Positions 23,696-32,343 of a stretch of 42,341 bases of DNA are shown piece after piece. Below the pieces are notes generated by a model. It was given only the letters and a program-made list of their open reading frames with translations. It made no database searches and had not been told where the DNA came from. The position numbers and the translations under genes were made by a program. The DNA is from Acidimicrobiaceae bacterium. GTDB taxonomy: Bacteria > Actinomycetota > Acidimicrobiia > Acidimicrobiales > Aldehydirespiratoraceae. Within the stretch, counting starts at the first letter, position 1; each line of letters opens with the position of its first letter. The DNA lies in contig JAPPMP010000012.1 of the NCBI GenBank assembly GCA_028819005.1, positions 1 to 42,341 on the forward strand, read 5' to 3'.

Positions 23696-25156
23696 ATGAC
23701 CGCGCTGTTCGTCGCTTTGTTGGCAGCAGCGGCTGGTGCGTTTGTGATTCTTGTGGTGGGAATTCGGCAACGGCGTCTCGTCAACCAGCATCTTGACCGG
23801 ATCGCGAATCGTGTTTCGGGTGTTGTTGCGCCAGCGTCGAAATCACCGGTTGCCGCGGTCGAGCGTCTTGAGATGGTTCTTGAGGCCAGCGACGCCGAGC
23901 GACAGTTGCGGGGCACGGAACGTCGCTATGAGGCTGCCCTTGAGGCGATTGACATGGGTGTTGTCGTTGTTGATGAGAGCGAGAATGTCGTTTTCAGCAA
24001 CACCTCTGCTAGCTGGTACCGCGAGGGCAGGCACAGCGAAGCGGTCATTGCGCAGAAGATCGATGAGTTGATCCACTCCGCGGTGAGGGGCGAGAGGGTT
24101 GAACAGAGCGTCGCTCTGTATGGGCCGCCACGGCGGGTGTTGTTCGTCTCGGCAATACCGATCTTGACCGGAGGTGAACTCGTGGGAGCGATTGCGCTCA
24201 TTCACGATGTCACCGAGGTGGAGCAGAGCAACGCTGTTCGGCGCGATTTCGTGGCCAATATCAGCCACGAGCTCCGCACTCCTATAGGAGCGGTGTCGTT
24301 GCTTGCCGAGACGCTGATCGGCGAGCATGACCCCGAAGTGATCGACTCGCTGGCCAATCGCCTGCTTGTCGAAGCGGGGCGTCTGACCAGCACTGTGAAG
24401 GACTTGCTTGAACTCAGTCAGATTGAGCACAGTGGCGATTCTGAGTTCTCCATGGTTGCCGTTCAAGGTGTGGTTGGAGGAGCGCACGATCGGGTGCGGG
24501 CGGCGGCGTCACAACGCGGCGTAGTGATCAATGTTGAAGCGCCGGAGGGGGACTTGCAGGTGCGCGGCGACCGTCGTCAGCTCACATCGGCGGTATTCAA
24601 TTTGCTTGACAACGCCGTCAAGTTCTCGAACCCGGGAGGCGGTTCTGTTTCGGTTGGCATCCGCGAGGTTCACGGTCAAGTTGAGGTGGAGGTTGCCGAC
24701 GGCGGCATCGGGATCCCGCGTCAGGATTTGGACCGCATTTTCGAACGCTTCTACCGAGTTGATCGAGGGCGCAGTCGCATGACTGGCGGCACGGGCCTGG
24801 GTTTGTCAATGGTGCGCACCATTGTCGCCAATCACCGAGGCCGCGTGTCGGTCGAGTCGACCGAGGGCGAAGGAGCAAAGTTCACGATGGAACTCCCACT
24901 GGTCCCAGAAGCCAGCGAAGACGACCCTCCCGGCGAAGATGGTGAAGACACAGCTCAGACTTCCGCGGCTCCGGCTGCGCCCGGCAATATCACAGCTCCG
25001 GCTACGCCCGGCAATATCACAGCTACCGCTTCCGCGGCTCCGGTTGCGCCCGGCGAAGACACAGCTCCGGCTGCGCCCGGCGTGGGTACCGCACAGGCTC
25101 CCGCGGCTCCGGCTGCGCCCGGCAAAAGCACAGTGCCCGGCGAGGACAAAGCATGA
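23696..25156 (+). CDS. senX3: SenX3/PhoR-like sensor histidine kinase with repeat-derived C-terminal tail
   Basis: 486 aa. One N-terminal membrane helix (3-22), a PAS-like sensor region (about 75-175), a dimerisation/phosphoacceptor domain with FVANISHELRTP (H191), and an ATPase domain with N306 (FNLLDNAVKFSN), the G1 box VADGGIGIP and the G2 box TGGTGLGLSMV. A usual kinase would end near residue 404. The remaining 80 residues are Ala/Pro/Gly-rich copies of APAAPG encoded by the DNA repeat found also at coxA/coxC. AGGAGG upstream of ATG 23696. Overlaps regX3 by 4 bp. Confidence 0.93.
   Translation: MTALFVALLAAAAGAFVILVVGIRQRRLVNQHLDRIANRVSGVVAPASKSPVAAVERLEMVLEASDAERQLRGTERRYEAALEAIDMGVVVVDESENVVFSNTSASWYREGRHSEAVIAQKIDELIHSAVRGERVEQSVALYGPPRRVLFVSAIPILTGGELVGAIALIHDVTEVEQSNAVRRDFVANISHELRTPIGAVSLLAETLIGEHDPEVIDSLANRLLVEAGRLTSTVKDLLELSQIEHSGDSEFSMVAVQGVVGGAHDRVRAAASQRGVVINVEAPEGDLQVRGDRRQLTSAVFNLLDNAVKFSNPGGGSVSVGIREVHGQVEVEVADGGIGIPRQDLDRIFERFYRVDRGRSRMTGGTGLGLSMVRTIVANHRGRVSVESTEGEGAKFTMELPLVPEASEDDPPGEDGEDTAQTSAAPAAPGNITAPATPGNITATASAAPVAPGEDTAPAAPGVGTAQAPAAPAAPGKSTVPGEDKA
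24968..25123 (+). repeat. five GC-rich cores in a 69-bp higher-order tandem repeat
   Basis: Cores at 24968, 24995, 25037, 25064 and 25106, with spacing 27, 42, 27, 42. A 69-bp unit (23 codons) with two cores is therefore repeated twice, plus a half unit. Between cores come AATATCACA or GAAGACACA. All are in the senX3 reading frame. Confidence 0.9.
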
Positions 25157-25872
25157 ACAACCCCGCTGCACGAATTCTTGTCGTGGAGGACGAAGAGTCC
25201 TTCGTCGAAGCGCTCCGGGTGGGGCTTCAGCGAGAGGGGTTCCTCGTTGAGGTTGCCCGCGACGGGCCAGAAGCGCTGGAGCGATTTGCCCAAAGCAAGC
25301 CCGATCTGGTTCTTCTCGACGTGATGCTGCCAGGGATATCCGGCGTCGATGTCTGCCGAGAGATCCGTTCTTCGTCTTCGGTTCCCATCATCATGGTCAC
25401 CGCCAAGAGCGAGGAGATCGACGCGGTCGTGGGTCTTGAGGTCGGCGCCGATGACTATGTGGCGAAGCCCTATCGTTTGCGGGAATTGGTCTCTCGAATA
25501 CGTGCGGTCCTGCGCCGTTCTGCGGTCAGCCGTTGGTCGGGCAGCGGTGCTCCCGGTGCCGGCGACAGCGATCAGGTTCTGCGCGTCGGCGCACTGCAAC
25601 TAGACCGCGAGCGTCATGAAGTCACCGTCGGTGGTGAATTGGTCCGGCTCCCGTTGAAAGAGTTCCAGATATTGGCGTTGCTGATGCTGAACCAGGAGAT
25701 GGTTGTGACCCGCGAGACCTTCATCGATCGGGTGTGGGGCTATGACTACGTGGGCGACACCAAAACGCTTGACGTCCATATCAAGCGGCTCAGAGCGAAG
25801 ATTGAACCGAACTCGGATCGCCCCGAACGCATCATCACGATCCGCGGCGTCGGCTACAAACTGACGGCATAA
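25153..25872 (+). CDS. regX3: RegX3/PhoB-like response regulator
   Basis: 239-aa OmpR-family regulator. The receiver domain has D12/E13 type acidic residues (VVEDEES), phospho-acceptor D56 (LLDVMLPG), T83 and K105 (KPYRLRE). A Gly/Ser/Ala linker (about 125-140) leads to a winged-helix domain with PLKEFQILALL, DRVWGYDYVGDTKTLDVHI and the final RGVGYKL. It is expected to bind the PHO box upstream of pstS and control phosphate uptake. It is the last gene of the cluster and starts at an ATGA overlap with senX3. Confidence 0.95.
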   Translation: MNNPAARILVVEDEESFVEALRVGLQREGFLVEVARDGPEALERFAQSKPDLVLLDVMLPGISGVDVCREIRSSSSVPIIMVTAKSEEIDAVVGLEVGADDYVAKPYRLRELVSRIRAVLRRSAVSRWSGSGAPGAGDSDQVLRVGALQLDRERHEVTVGGELVRLPLKEFQILALLMLNQEMVVTRETFIDRVWGYDYVGDTKTLDVHIKRLRAKIEPNSDRPERIITIRGVGYKLTA

Positions 25873-26033
25873 TTCCGATTACGGTCCGAGGAGTCTCGTA
25901 CAAAGTGCTAGGACTCGTTTGTTGTGGCCCTCATCGGCAGACATTCTTGAAGGGAGAAAGGATTGGGTGTGGTTTAGCGTGTAGCTCGAAAATCCATGTG
26001 TCGAATCCGGTTCAAGTTCATGGATCGAGTGCG

Positions 26034-26837
26034 TCATGGTTGGACCTCCCAGGAGAAGAATGTATTGGCAAAATATATTAACATGAACAATCCTATAGAT
26101 AGACCAATCAAACCGGGTATTTCGGCGCTTAAAGAACGTCCCAGATAGATTTGTATTAGCGAATCAGAAAGGTGAGTTAGTGGGTTAACTTCTGTGAGGT
26201 TCTGCATCCAAACTGGAAATTGTGAGCGTGGAATCGCGCCGCCTGAACCGAAGAACATGAAGAAGAACGCGACGGTCCCAATAAGTTGGCTGGTCCGTAC
26301 CGTAATATTCAATCCACCGATAAGGAAACCCAGCGTCATCATGACGGCGAGACCTAAAAGAAGGATCGCAACAAATAGCAAGATCGACCCTTGAAGATTG
26401 AAACCGTACAACAATGCCACAGCGATCAGAATCGATACTGAGGATAGAACATACATGAACAAACCAACGACGATCTGACTGATCATATATGTCGAGAACG
26501 GAAACGGAGCTATACGATACCGACGTAGAACACCCCGAGCTCGCGACTCGGCAATATTTATTGTCACACCCATAACACCGAGATTCGCAGCAACAGCCGC
26601 TAGTAACGTTGGGAAGTACACATCAATGTACCGCAACCCGTCGTCGTCGACTTCGTCGCCGTAAACCACGCCCACAAAGATCAGCAACATCAACGGAAAT
26701 AACAATGTGAAAAACATGGCTGATGGTTCGCGTACAAAGAGCATTACCTCAATCTTGCTTAGATGCCACGCGAGCCGCAAACGCTCGACGGATGACGTAG
26801 TCGCGTTGGTTTGGCAGTCCAGACCTGCTGCCGTCAT
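26034..26837 (-). CDS. ABC-2 type transporter permease
   Basis: 267-aa membrane protein with six hydrophobic segments and the ABC-2 pattern: MLFVREPSAMFFTLLFPLML at the first helix, GVLRRYRIAPFPFSTYM, and the conserved IPRSQFPVWMQNLTEVNPLTHLSD as short parts (FPVWMQNLTEVNPLTHLSD). These are DrrB/NodJ-like exporters of hydrophobic or antibiotic-like compounds; the substrate cannot be told. The gene is visibly richer in A/T than its neighbours. It overlaps the ATPase gene by 4 bp. Confidence 0.88.
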   Translation of the reverse strand: MTAAGLDCQTNATTSSVERLRLAWHLSKIEVMLFVREPSAMFFTLLFPLMLLIFVGVVYGDEVDDDGLRYIDVYFPTLLAAVAANLGVMGVTINIAESRARGVLRRYRIAPFPFSTYMISQIVVGLFMYVLSSVSILIAVALLYGFNLQGSILLFVAILLLGLAVMMTLGFLIGGLNITVRTSQLIGTVAFFFMFFGSGGAIPRSQFPVWMQNLTEVNPLTHLSDSLIQIYLGRSLSAEIPGLIGLSIGLFMLIYFANTFFSWEVQP

Positions 26838-27847
26838 TGCGATGCCTCCTGGCTCTTCTTGTTGATGTAGTCGCCGTGATTATCGTTGGTTGTGAGGATC
26901 ATGTACACGTCTTCAAGACTTACAGGACCTGTAATCATTTGGGCCGCAGTTGCGGGTGCCTCTCGCCGGAGTTTTGCAGCAGCTGAGAGTGCGAAGTCAA
27001 CGTCGCCGAATCCGTATAGGGAACCCTCGATCTGACGCGTCATTCGACATCCAGAAGTGTCTTTGACGATACGGTGAACTTTCTCGCCGTATTGAATCCG
27101 GATCTTGGAATGATACGATTGAGCTTCGATGAGGCCCTGTGGTGTTCCAAGCGCTCTGATCTTGCCTTCATCGAAAAGTGCAACGGTCGTTCCGTGCTCT
27201 TGGGCCTCCACGAGATCATGGGTGGTCATAAGTATGGTCGTGCCATCCGCTATTGCCTGATCGAGCAGATTCCACATCGCCAAACGTGCATGAGGGTCAA
27301 GACCCGAGGTTGGCTCGTCAAGAATTATCAAGCTCGGGCGTCCGAGTAGAGCCAGTGCGAGCATGAGTCGGCGTTTTTGACCGCCCGATAGAGTGTCGAA
27401 AAACTGACGGTGCTGTGCGGGTTCGAAACCGATCCGGTCGAGTAGATCGCCAACCTCCCACGGGTCGCGGTAGCACTGCGCAAAAAGTTGTAAGGCCTCT
27501 CGTAGTCTGATACGTGCAGGCAGACTCGATTCCTGCAGTTGAGCCCCGAACAACTTGTTGTAGGTGTAGGGACCAACATTGGGACTTAATCCCATCAAAC
27601 TGATGTCACCGCTGTCAGGTTCACGTATACCTTCGATGCACTCCACGGTGCTAGTCTTACCTGAACCGTTCGGACCGACGATGACAAAGGTTTCGCCGGA
27701 AAGTACTCGAAACGAAACGTCTCGGACCGCTACAAGGTCGCCGTATGACTTAACGAGTCGATCAACTCGGAGCAGTACTTCACGATCGCGACGGTCGCAA
27801 GATGTGTCCCGAGATCGAATGGATGGACCAATCTGACTAGAATTCAC
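26834..27847 (-). CDS. ABC transporter ATP-binding protein (DrrA/CcmA-like exporter)
   Basis: 337 aa. Walker A GPNGSGKTS (58-66), signature LSGGQKRRLM, Walker B LIILDEPTSGLDP, H-loop MTTHD, plus a C-terminal extension of about 90 residues of the type seen in drug-exporter ATPases. GTG 27847 has GAAGG six bases upstream. Forms an exporter with the following permease gene. Codon use and base composition differ from the flanking chromosome, which suggests acquisition by transfer. No resistance or biosynthesis gene accompanies it. Confidence 0.9.
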   Translation of the reverse strand: MNSSQIGPSIRSRDTSCDRRDREVLLRVDRLVKSYGDLVAVRDVSFRVLSGETFVIVGPNGSGKTSTVECIEGIREPDSGDISLMGLSPNVGPYTYNKLFGAQLQESSLPARIRLREALQLFAQCYRDPWEVGDLLDRIGFEPAQHRQFFDTLSGGQKRRLMLALALLGRPSLIILDEPTSGLDPHARLAMWNLLDQAIADGTTILMTTHDLVEAQEHGTTVALFDEGKIRALGTPQGLIEAQSYHSKIRIQYGEKVHRIVKDTSGCRMTRQIEGSLYGFGDVDFALSAAAKLRREAPATAAQMITGPVSLEDVYMILTTNDNHGDYINKKSQEASQ

Positions 27848-28225
27848 CGGATACCTTCACTGATCGCAGAATATCGGGTAACGGCGTCTCTGGGCCAATC
27901 GCCGTTGTGCCGGTTAGCACCTTTGGGGTCGTGTAAAGAGAGCCGTCGAACGTCATGGTAGCGGCGCTACAGCAGTGAGAGCTGCGAAGCGGGTTATGTG
28001 GCTCTTCGGATCTCAGGGGGAGTGAGTGTGTTGAGAGGCGCGCGAGAGCTTTGTCAGTGAGCTTCGTGACATGGAACGGATCAGTCCTTTGCTTATCGGC
28101 GGCTACCGCTACAGCGCTCCTGGCGGTGGTGAGGGGAGCCGATTGCGAATCTAGTTTGGAGGTCGGTGTCGCGGCCGTAGAAGATCGGTGACTAGGGAGT
28201 CAGTGCACACGGGTAGGGTGAGCCG
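27848..28225. other. non-coding stretch upstream of pcrA
   Basis: 378 bp with no credible gene. It is the right flank of the ABC-exporter island. Near its end TAGGGT (28214-28219) lies six bases before the pcrA ATG and is a likely -10 for a leaderless transcript. I see no terminal repeats, integrase or attachment site. Confidence 0.6.
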
Positions 28226-30553
28226 ATGCCCGAAACCTCGCCTCTCTTGGAGGGCCTGAACCCGTCTCAGTACGACGCGGTGCTGCACTCAGGAGGCCCT
28301 CTGTTGGTCGTGGCGGGGGCCGGTTCGGGCAAGACCCGGGTGCTCACACACCGGATCGCCCACATGATCGACGAAGGCATGTCGCCGTTTGAAATCCTGG
28401 CCATCACATTCACCAACAAAGCCGCTGGCGAGATGAAAGAGCGAGTCTCGGCACTCGTAGGTCCGGTGGCCGAGAGAATGTGGGTCTCGACGTTCCATTC
28501 CGCGTGCGTACGGATCCTGCGCCGGGATGCCGACAGACTCGGTTATCCGGGGCGCTTCTCTATCTACGACCAGGCCGACGCCCGTCGTCTGACCGGTTAC
28601 GTGATCCGCGATCTCAACCTCGATCCCAAGAGGTTCGCGCCGCGATCAGTCCACGCCACGATCTCGACTGCCAAGAATGGCAACGTGTCGGCGACCGCCT
28701 TTGCCGACGGGGCCGAGGGGTTCCTCCAAAAGCGCGTAGCAGACGTCTACCTGGAATATCAGCGCCGACTGATCGCCGCGGCAGCCATGGACTTCGACGA
28801 TCTGCTGATGCGCACCGTTGAACTGTTCAGGACCCAGCCCGACGTCTTGCAACACTGGCGCGACCGCTTCGCGCATGTCCTCGTCGACGAGTACCAAGAC
28901 ACCAACTCGGTGCAGAACGAGCTTGTCCTGTTGCTCGCGGAACTGCATCGCGGGGTTTCGGTCGTGGGCGACGGCGACCAGTCGATCTACGCCTTCAGAG
29001 GTGCTGATCTGCGCAACATCCTGGAGTTCGAGAAAGCATTTCCGGACGCCACGACAATCGTGCTCGAGCAGAACTACCGCTCGACGCAGTCCATCCTCGA
29101 CGCGGCCAACGCGGTGATCGCCCAGAACATGGGTCGTGTCCCGAAAGACCTGTGGACCGACCGTGGACGGGGCGACAAGATTGTGCGTTACCACGCCGAC
29201 GATGAGCATGACGAGGCTCGTTATGTGGCCCATGAACTGGCCCGTTTGCAAGCCAATGAAGGCATGCGCTGGGACGAGATGGCGGTGTTCTATCGCACGA
29301 ACAGCCAGTCACGCGTGCTTGAGGAGCAGTTGGTGCGTGTCGGGATTCCGTACCAGTTGGTGGGTGGCGCCCGCTTCTATGATCGACGAGAGATAAAGGA
29401 TGCGGTGGCGTATCTGCGGGCCATCGTCAATCCGACCGACGAAGTGAGCGTCAAACGAGTTCTGAACGTGCCCAAACGGGGCGTTGGCGATTCGTCGATC
29501 AGCAAGCTCGACGCCTGGGCCGCCTCGCGGGGCCTGTCATTCTCAGAAGCGCTGCGGGACTATCGAAACGCCGGCGTCAGCGGCCGGGCCACGACCGGCA
29601 TCGAGCAGTTCCTGCAGATCACCGCAGACATCCGCGAACTCGACGCGGGTCCGGCAACCATCATCGAAGAGGCTCTTGAACGCTCTGGATACCTCGAAGA
29701 ACTCCAGGCGACCCTGGGAATCGAGGCCGAGGGTCGGCTCGAGAACATCATGGAATTGCTGGGCATGGCCCGCGACTTCGAAACGGTGGACGAGTTCTTA
29801 GAACAGATCAGCTTGGTCACCGACACCGACGACATGGATGACAACGAGTCGCTTGTGACGCTTATGACCCTTCATTCGGCCAAAGGACTCGAGTTCCCGG
29901 TCGTCTTCCTCACCGGCATGGAAGACGGCGTTCTTCCACATATACGCACCCTGGGCGAGCCCCGAGAGCTTGAGGAAGAACGGCGCTTGGCGTATGTGGG
30001 CGTCACCAGGGCGATGCAAGCGCTTCACCTGACCTGTGCCTGGAGCCGCATGCTCAACGGCATGACCCAGTACAACCCGCCCAGCCGCTTCTTCTCAGAG
30101 ATCCCGAACGACTTGGTGACTGAGATCAGCGGCCAAGGCCGTCGAAGCAACCGCTTCGACCGTTCGTACCCCGGCGGACGCACCTTCGGCGGAGGCCGAG
30201 GCGACCGGCAAAGCGGCGCAGGCCGAAGCGACCAGCAACGAGGTGCCAGCCGAAGCGACCAGCAACGCGGCGGTGCCAGCAGAATTAGCGGGTCTCGGAT
30301 TGATGAGCACCGTGAACGGATCGTCGATCGGGTGTTCGAGAGCGAGAGTTCCGCTGCCACGTCGCCGTTCGCTTCGAAAGGGGCCGAGTCACTGGACCTG
30401 AAGGTTGGTGATGGTGTTCGTCACTCGAAATGGGGCGAGGGAGTCATCGTCGACATCGGCGGAAGCCGCGATAGTCCAGAGGCCACCGTGAACTTCGCGA
30501 ATGTCGGACAGAAAATCCTGCTGTTGTCCCTAGCCCCCCTCGAGAAGCTCTAG
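28226..30553 (+). CDS. pcrA: ATP-dependent DNA helicase PcrA/UvrD
   Basis: Superfamily 1A 3'-5' helicase for repair and removal of obstacles on DNA. 775 aa: Q motif LNPSQYDAV, Walker A AGAGSGKT (30-37), motif Ia AITFTNKAAGEMKERV, Walker B LVDEYQDTN, motif III GDGDQSIYAFRGAD, motif IV LEQNYRST, motif V LMTLHSAKGLEFPVVFL, motif VI RRLAYVGVTRA. A Gly/Arg-rich linker (about 645-690) precedes the C-terminal Tudor-like domain (GDGVRHSKWGEGVIV), which in PcrA contacts RNA polymerase. ATG 28226, probably leaderless. Converges on the gene at 30574. Confidence 0.96.
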   Translation: MPETSPLLEGLNPSQYDAVLHSGGPLLVVAGAGSGKTRVLTHRIAHMIDEGMSPFEILAITFTNKAAGEMKERVSALVGPVAERMWVSTFHSACVRILRRDADRLGYPGRFSIYDQADARRLTGYVIRDLNLDPKRFAPRSVHATISTAKNGNVSATAFADGAEGFLQKRVADVYLEYQRRLIAAAAMDFDDLLMRTVELFRTQPDVLQHWRDRFAHVLVDEYQDTNSVQNELVLLLAELHRGVSVVGDGDQSIYAFRGADLRNILEFEKAFPDATTIVLEQNYRSTQSILDAANAVIAQNMGRVPKDLWTDRGRGDKIVRYHADDEHDEARYVAHELARLQANEGMRWDEMAVFYRTNSQSRVLEEQLVRVGIPYQLVGGARFYDRREIKDAVAYLRAIVNPTDEVSVKRVLNVPKRGVGDSSISKLDAWAASRGLSFSEALRDYRNAGVSGRATTGIEQFLQITADIRELDAGPATIIEEALERSGYLEELQATLGIEAEGRLENIMELLGMARDFETVDEFLEQISLVTDTDDMDDNESLVTLMTLHSAKGLEFPVVFLTGMEDGVLPHIRTLGEPRELEEERRLAYVGVTRAMQALHLTCAWSRMLNGMTQYNPPSRFFSEIPNDLVTEISGQGRRSNRFDRSYPGGRTFGGGRGDRQSGAGRSDQQRGASRSDQQRGGASRISGSRIDEHRERIVDRVFESESSAATSPFASKGAESLDLKVGDGVRHSKWGEGVIVDIGGSRDSPEATVNFANVGQKILLLSLAPLEKL
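30195..30275 (+). repeat. 27-bp repeat in pcrA linker
   Basis: Two nearly exact units with GCCGAAGCGACCAGCAACG at 30222 and 30249, and a diverged one at 30195, each 27 bp apart. They encode RSDQQRGAS-type nonapeptides in the disordered linker. Confidence 0.8.
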
Positions 30554-30573
30554 CGGGCCGATGCCGCGGGGTC

Positions 30574-31068
30574 TCACTCAGGCGGTTCGTTGAGCAGAAC
30601 GTGGATATTGCCGTCTCGAACCTCGACACGGTACTGGCGCAGGCCGGTACCCGCCGCGTCGGCTGTCACCTCGTCGCAGGTGGTATCGCTGCCCGCTGCG
30701 GTGGTGAGGAGGAACTCCGCCTTGTCGGGGTCCCAGGAGAAGAAACAGTCTCGGGGATCCTGAGCGCGTCTGGCTGCGAAAGCCAGCCATCCCTGCTCCT
30801 GATCGGTGCCGCGGTGGGTGACGATGATGTCACGCTGCCCACCACTACCCACATCGGAGTAGAGAATCGGACCCCTCTCTATGATCTCGTCACTTATTTT
30901 CTCGGCGTCGCCGGCGTCGAAGTCTCTGTCGCCGAGGACGATCTCGGTGTTTCCCTGAGATGCCGCGAACCAGACCATGACACCGAGCAACCCCGCTATG
31001 ACCACAGCGGTGAATCCGAGAAGCAGGGCATTGCGGGCGTTTAGCTGCGGGCCTCGGGCGACAGGCAT
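30574..31068 (-). CDS. Hypothetical membrane-anchored protein
   Basis: 164 aa, family not recognised. Short basic N-terminus, one hydrophobic helix (about 13-33, LLLGFTAVVIAGLLGVMVW), then an extracytoplasmic domain with two Cys (in DCFFSWDPD and DTTCDEV) that could form a disulfide, and strands such as RQYRVEVRDGNIHVLL-like ends. ATG 31068 has GAGGAG upstream. Convergent with pcrA (20 bp gap) and divergent from sucC across a palindrome. Confidence 0.7.
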   Translation of the reverse strand: MPVARGPQLNARNALLLGFTAVVIAGLLGVMVWFAASQGNTEIVLGDRDFDAGDAEKISDEIIERGPILYSDVGSGGQRDIIVTHRGTDQEQGWLAFAARRAQDPRDCFFSWDPDKAEFLLTTAAGSDTTCDEVTADAAGTGLRQYRVEVRDGNIHVLLNEPPE

Positions 31069-31098
31069 AGCTCCTCGCGTCTGATTGCGGCGGACTGT

Positions 31099-31114
31099 GT
31101 CACAACATTGTGAC
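31099..31114. promoter_or_regulatory. GTCACAA-CA-TTGTGAC palindrome between divergent genes
   Basis: Perfect 7-bp arms around a 2-bp centre, 62 bp before the sucC GTG and 30 bp before the hypothetical gene. It lies just upstream of TAGTAT (31120-31125), a possible -10 for sucC. Looks like an operator for a dimeric regulator; which one is not known. Confidence 0.5.
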
Positions 31115-31176
31115 CCGCCTAGTATCGCCTGAGTCCACGCAAACTTTGCCTGATGTGACCAAGTATTGGAGGCGCG

Positions 31177-32316
31177 GTGGATCTTTTCGAGTATCAGGGC
31201 AAGGAGTTCTTCGCCGGCTACGGAATGCCCGTCTCAGCCGGTGAAATAGCTTTCACGGTCGCCGAGGCCGTCGCTGCGGCGGAGCGGCTTGGCACGCCGG
31301 TCATGGTCAAAGCCCAGGTTCATACGGGTGGACGGGGCAAGGCGGGCGGCGTCAAGTTCGCAGCCGATACCGACGCGGTGCGCGAGCACGCGGGCAACAT
31401 CTTGGGCCTCGACGTCAAAGGCCACATTGTGCGCCGGGTCTGGATTGAAAAGGTATCGGACATCGCCGAGGAGTATTACGCCGGCTTCACCCTCGATCGC
31501 TCGGCCAAGAAGCATCTCGGGATGCTCTCGGTCGAGGGCGGGGTGGAGATCGAGGCGGTGGCTGAAACCAACCCTGATGCGATCGCCAAGATCTGGATAG
31601 ACCCGATCGAAGGGCTCAGCGAAGCGACGTGCCGTGACTGGGTGGCTGCGGCGAACCTCCCTGAGCCGGCGGTTGAGGGGGCGGTCGAGGTGCTGTTGAA
31701 GCTCTACCGTGCCTACAGCGAGGGCGACGCCGATCTCGTGGAGATAAACCCGCTTATCTTGACCCTGGAGGGCTCGGTGCATGTGCTCGACGCCAAGGTG
31801 ACCCTCGACGGCAACAGCGAGTTCCGCCACCCCGACTACAGCCAGTACGACGCCACCCAGAGCCGGGATGAACGCGAGGAGGCAGCGCACGCCAAGGGAC
31901 TGCAATATGTCGGGCTCGACGGTTCGGTCGGGGTGATCGCCAACGGCGCGGGTCTGGCGATGAGCACCGCCGACGTGGTCAACCAGGTCGGCGGAGCCCC
32001 TGCCAATTTCTTGGACATCGGCGGCGGCGCGAACGCTGATGTCATGGCCGGAGCTTTGGAGGTCATCAACAACGACCCTGCGGTGAAGGCCATTTTCATC
32101 AACATCTTCGGCGGTATCACCCGGGGCGAGGAGATCGCCGACGGCATCCTCGAAGCGATGGAACGTGTGGAGATCGATTCGCCCATTGTCATCAGGCTCG
32201 ACGGCACGAACGCAGACGAGGGTCGGGCGATCCTGGAACCCCATCTGACCGACAGGTTGATGATGCAACCGACGATGCTCGACGCGGCACGCCGTGTGGT
32301 CGAGCTCGCGAGTTGA
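31177..32316 (+). CDS. sucC: Succinyl-CoA ligase beta subunit
   Basis: ATP-grasp subunit of succinyl-CoA synthetase, the substrate-level phosphorylation step of the citric acid cycle. 379 aa: MDLFEYQGKEFFAGYGMPV start, KAQVHTGGRGKAGGVK, DLVEINPLI, GLAMSTADVVNQVGGAPANF-type segment and NIFGGITRGEEIA. GTG 31177 with GGAGG at 31168-31172. Followed after 27 bp by sucD. Confidence 0.97.
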   Translation: MDLFEYQGKEFFAGYGMPVSAGEIAFTVAEAVAAAERLGTPVMVKAQVHTGGRGKAGGVKFAADTDAVREHAGNILGLDVKGHIVRRVWIEKVSDIAEEYYAGFTLDRSAKKHLGMLSVEGGVEIEAVAETNPDAIAKIWIDPIEGLSEATCRDWVAAANLPEPAVEGAVEVLLKLYRAYSEGDADLVEINPLILTLEGSVHVLDAKVTLDGNSEFRHPDYSQYDATQSRDEREEAAHAKGLQYVGLDGSVGVIANGAGLAMSTADVVNQVGGAPANFLDIGGGANADVMAGALEVINNDPAVKAIFINIFGGITRGEEIADGILEAMERVEIDSPIVIRLDGTNADEGRAILEPHLTDRLMMQPTMLDAARRVVELAS

Positions 32317-32343
32317 ATCGGTGAGGAAGAAGGGAGACTGACA

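Noticed and set aside
31099..31114. Naming the palindrome a GlxR or CRP site
   Set aside because: Half-sites are in a different orientation from the usual TGTGA-N6-TCACA form, so no regulator is assigned.
31234..32268. Long minus-strand open frame opposite sucC
   Set aside because: Mirror of a certain gene, no RBS or family pattern.
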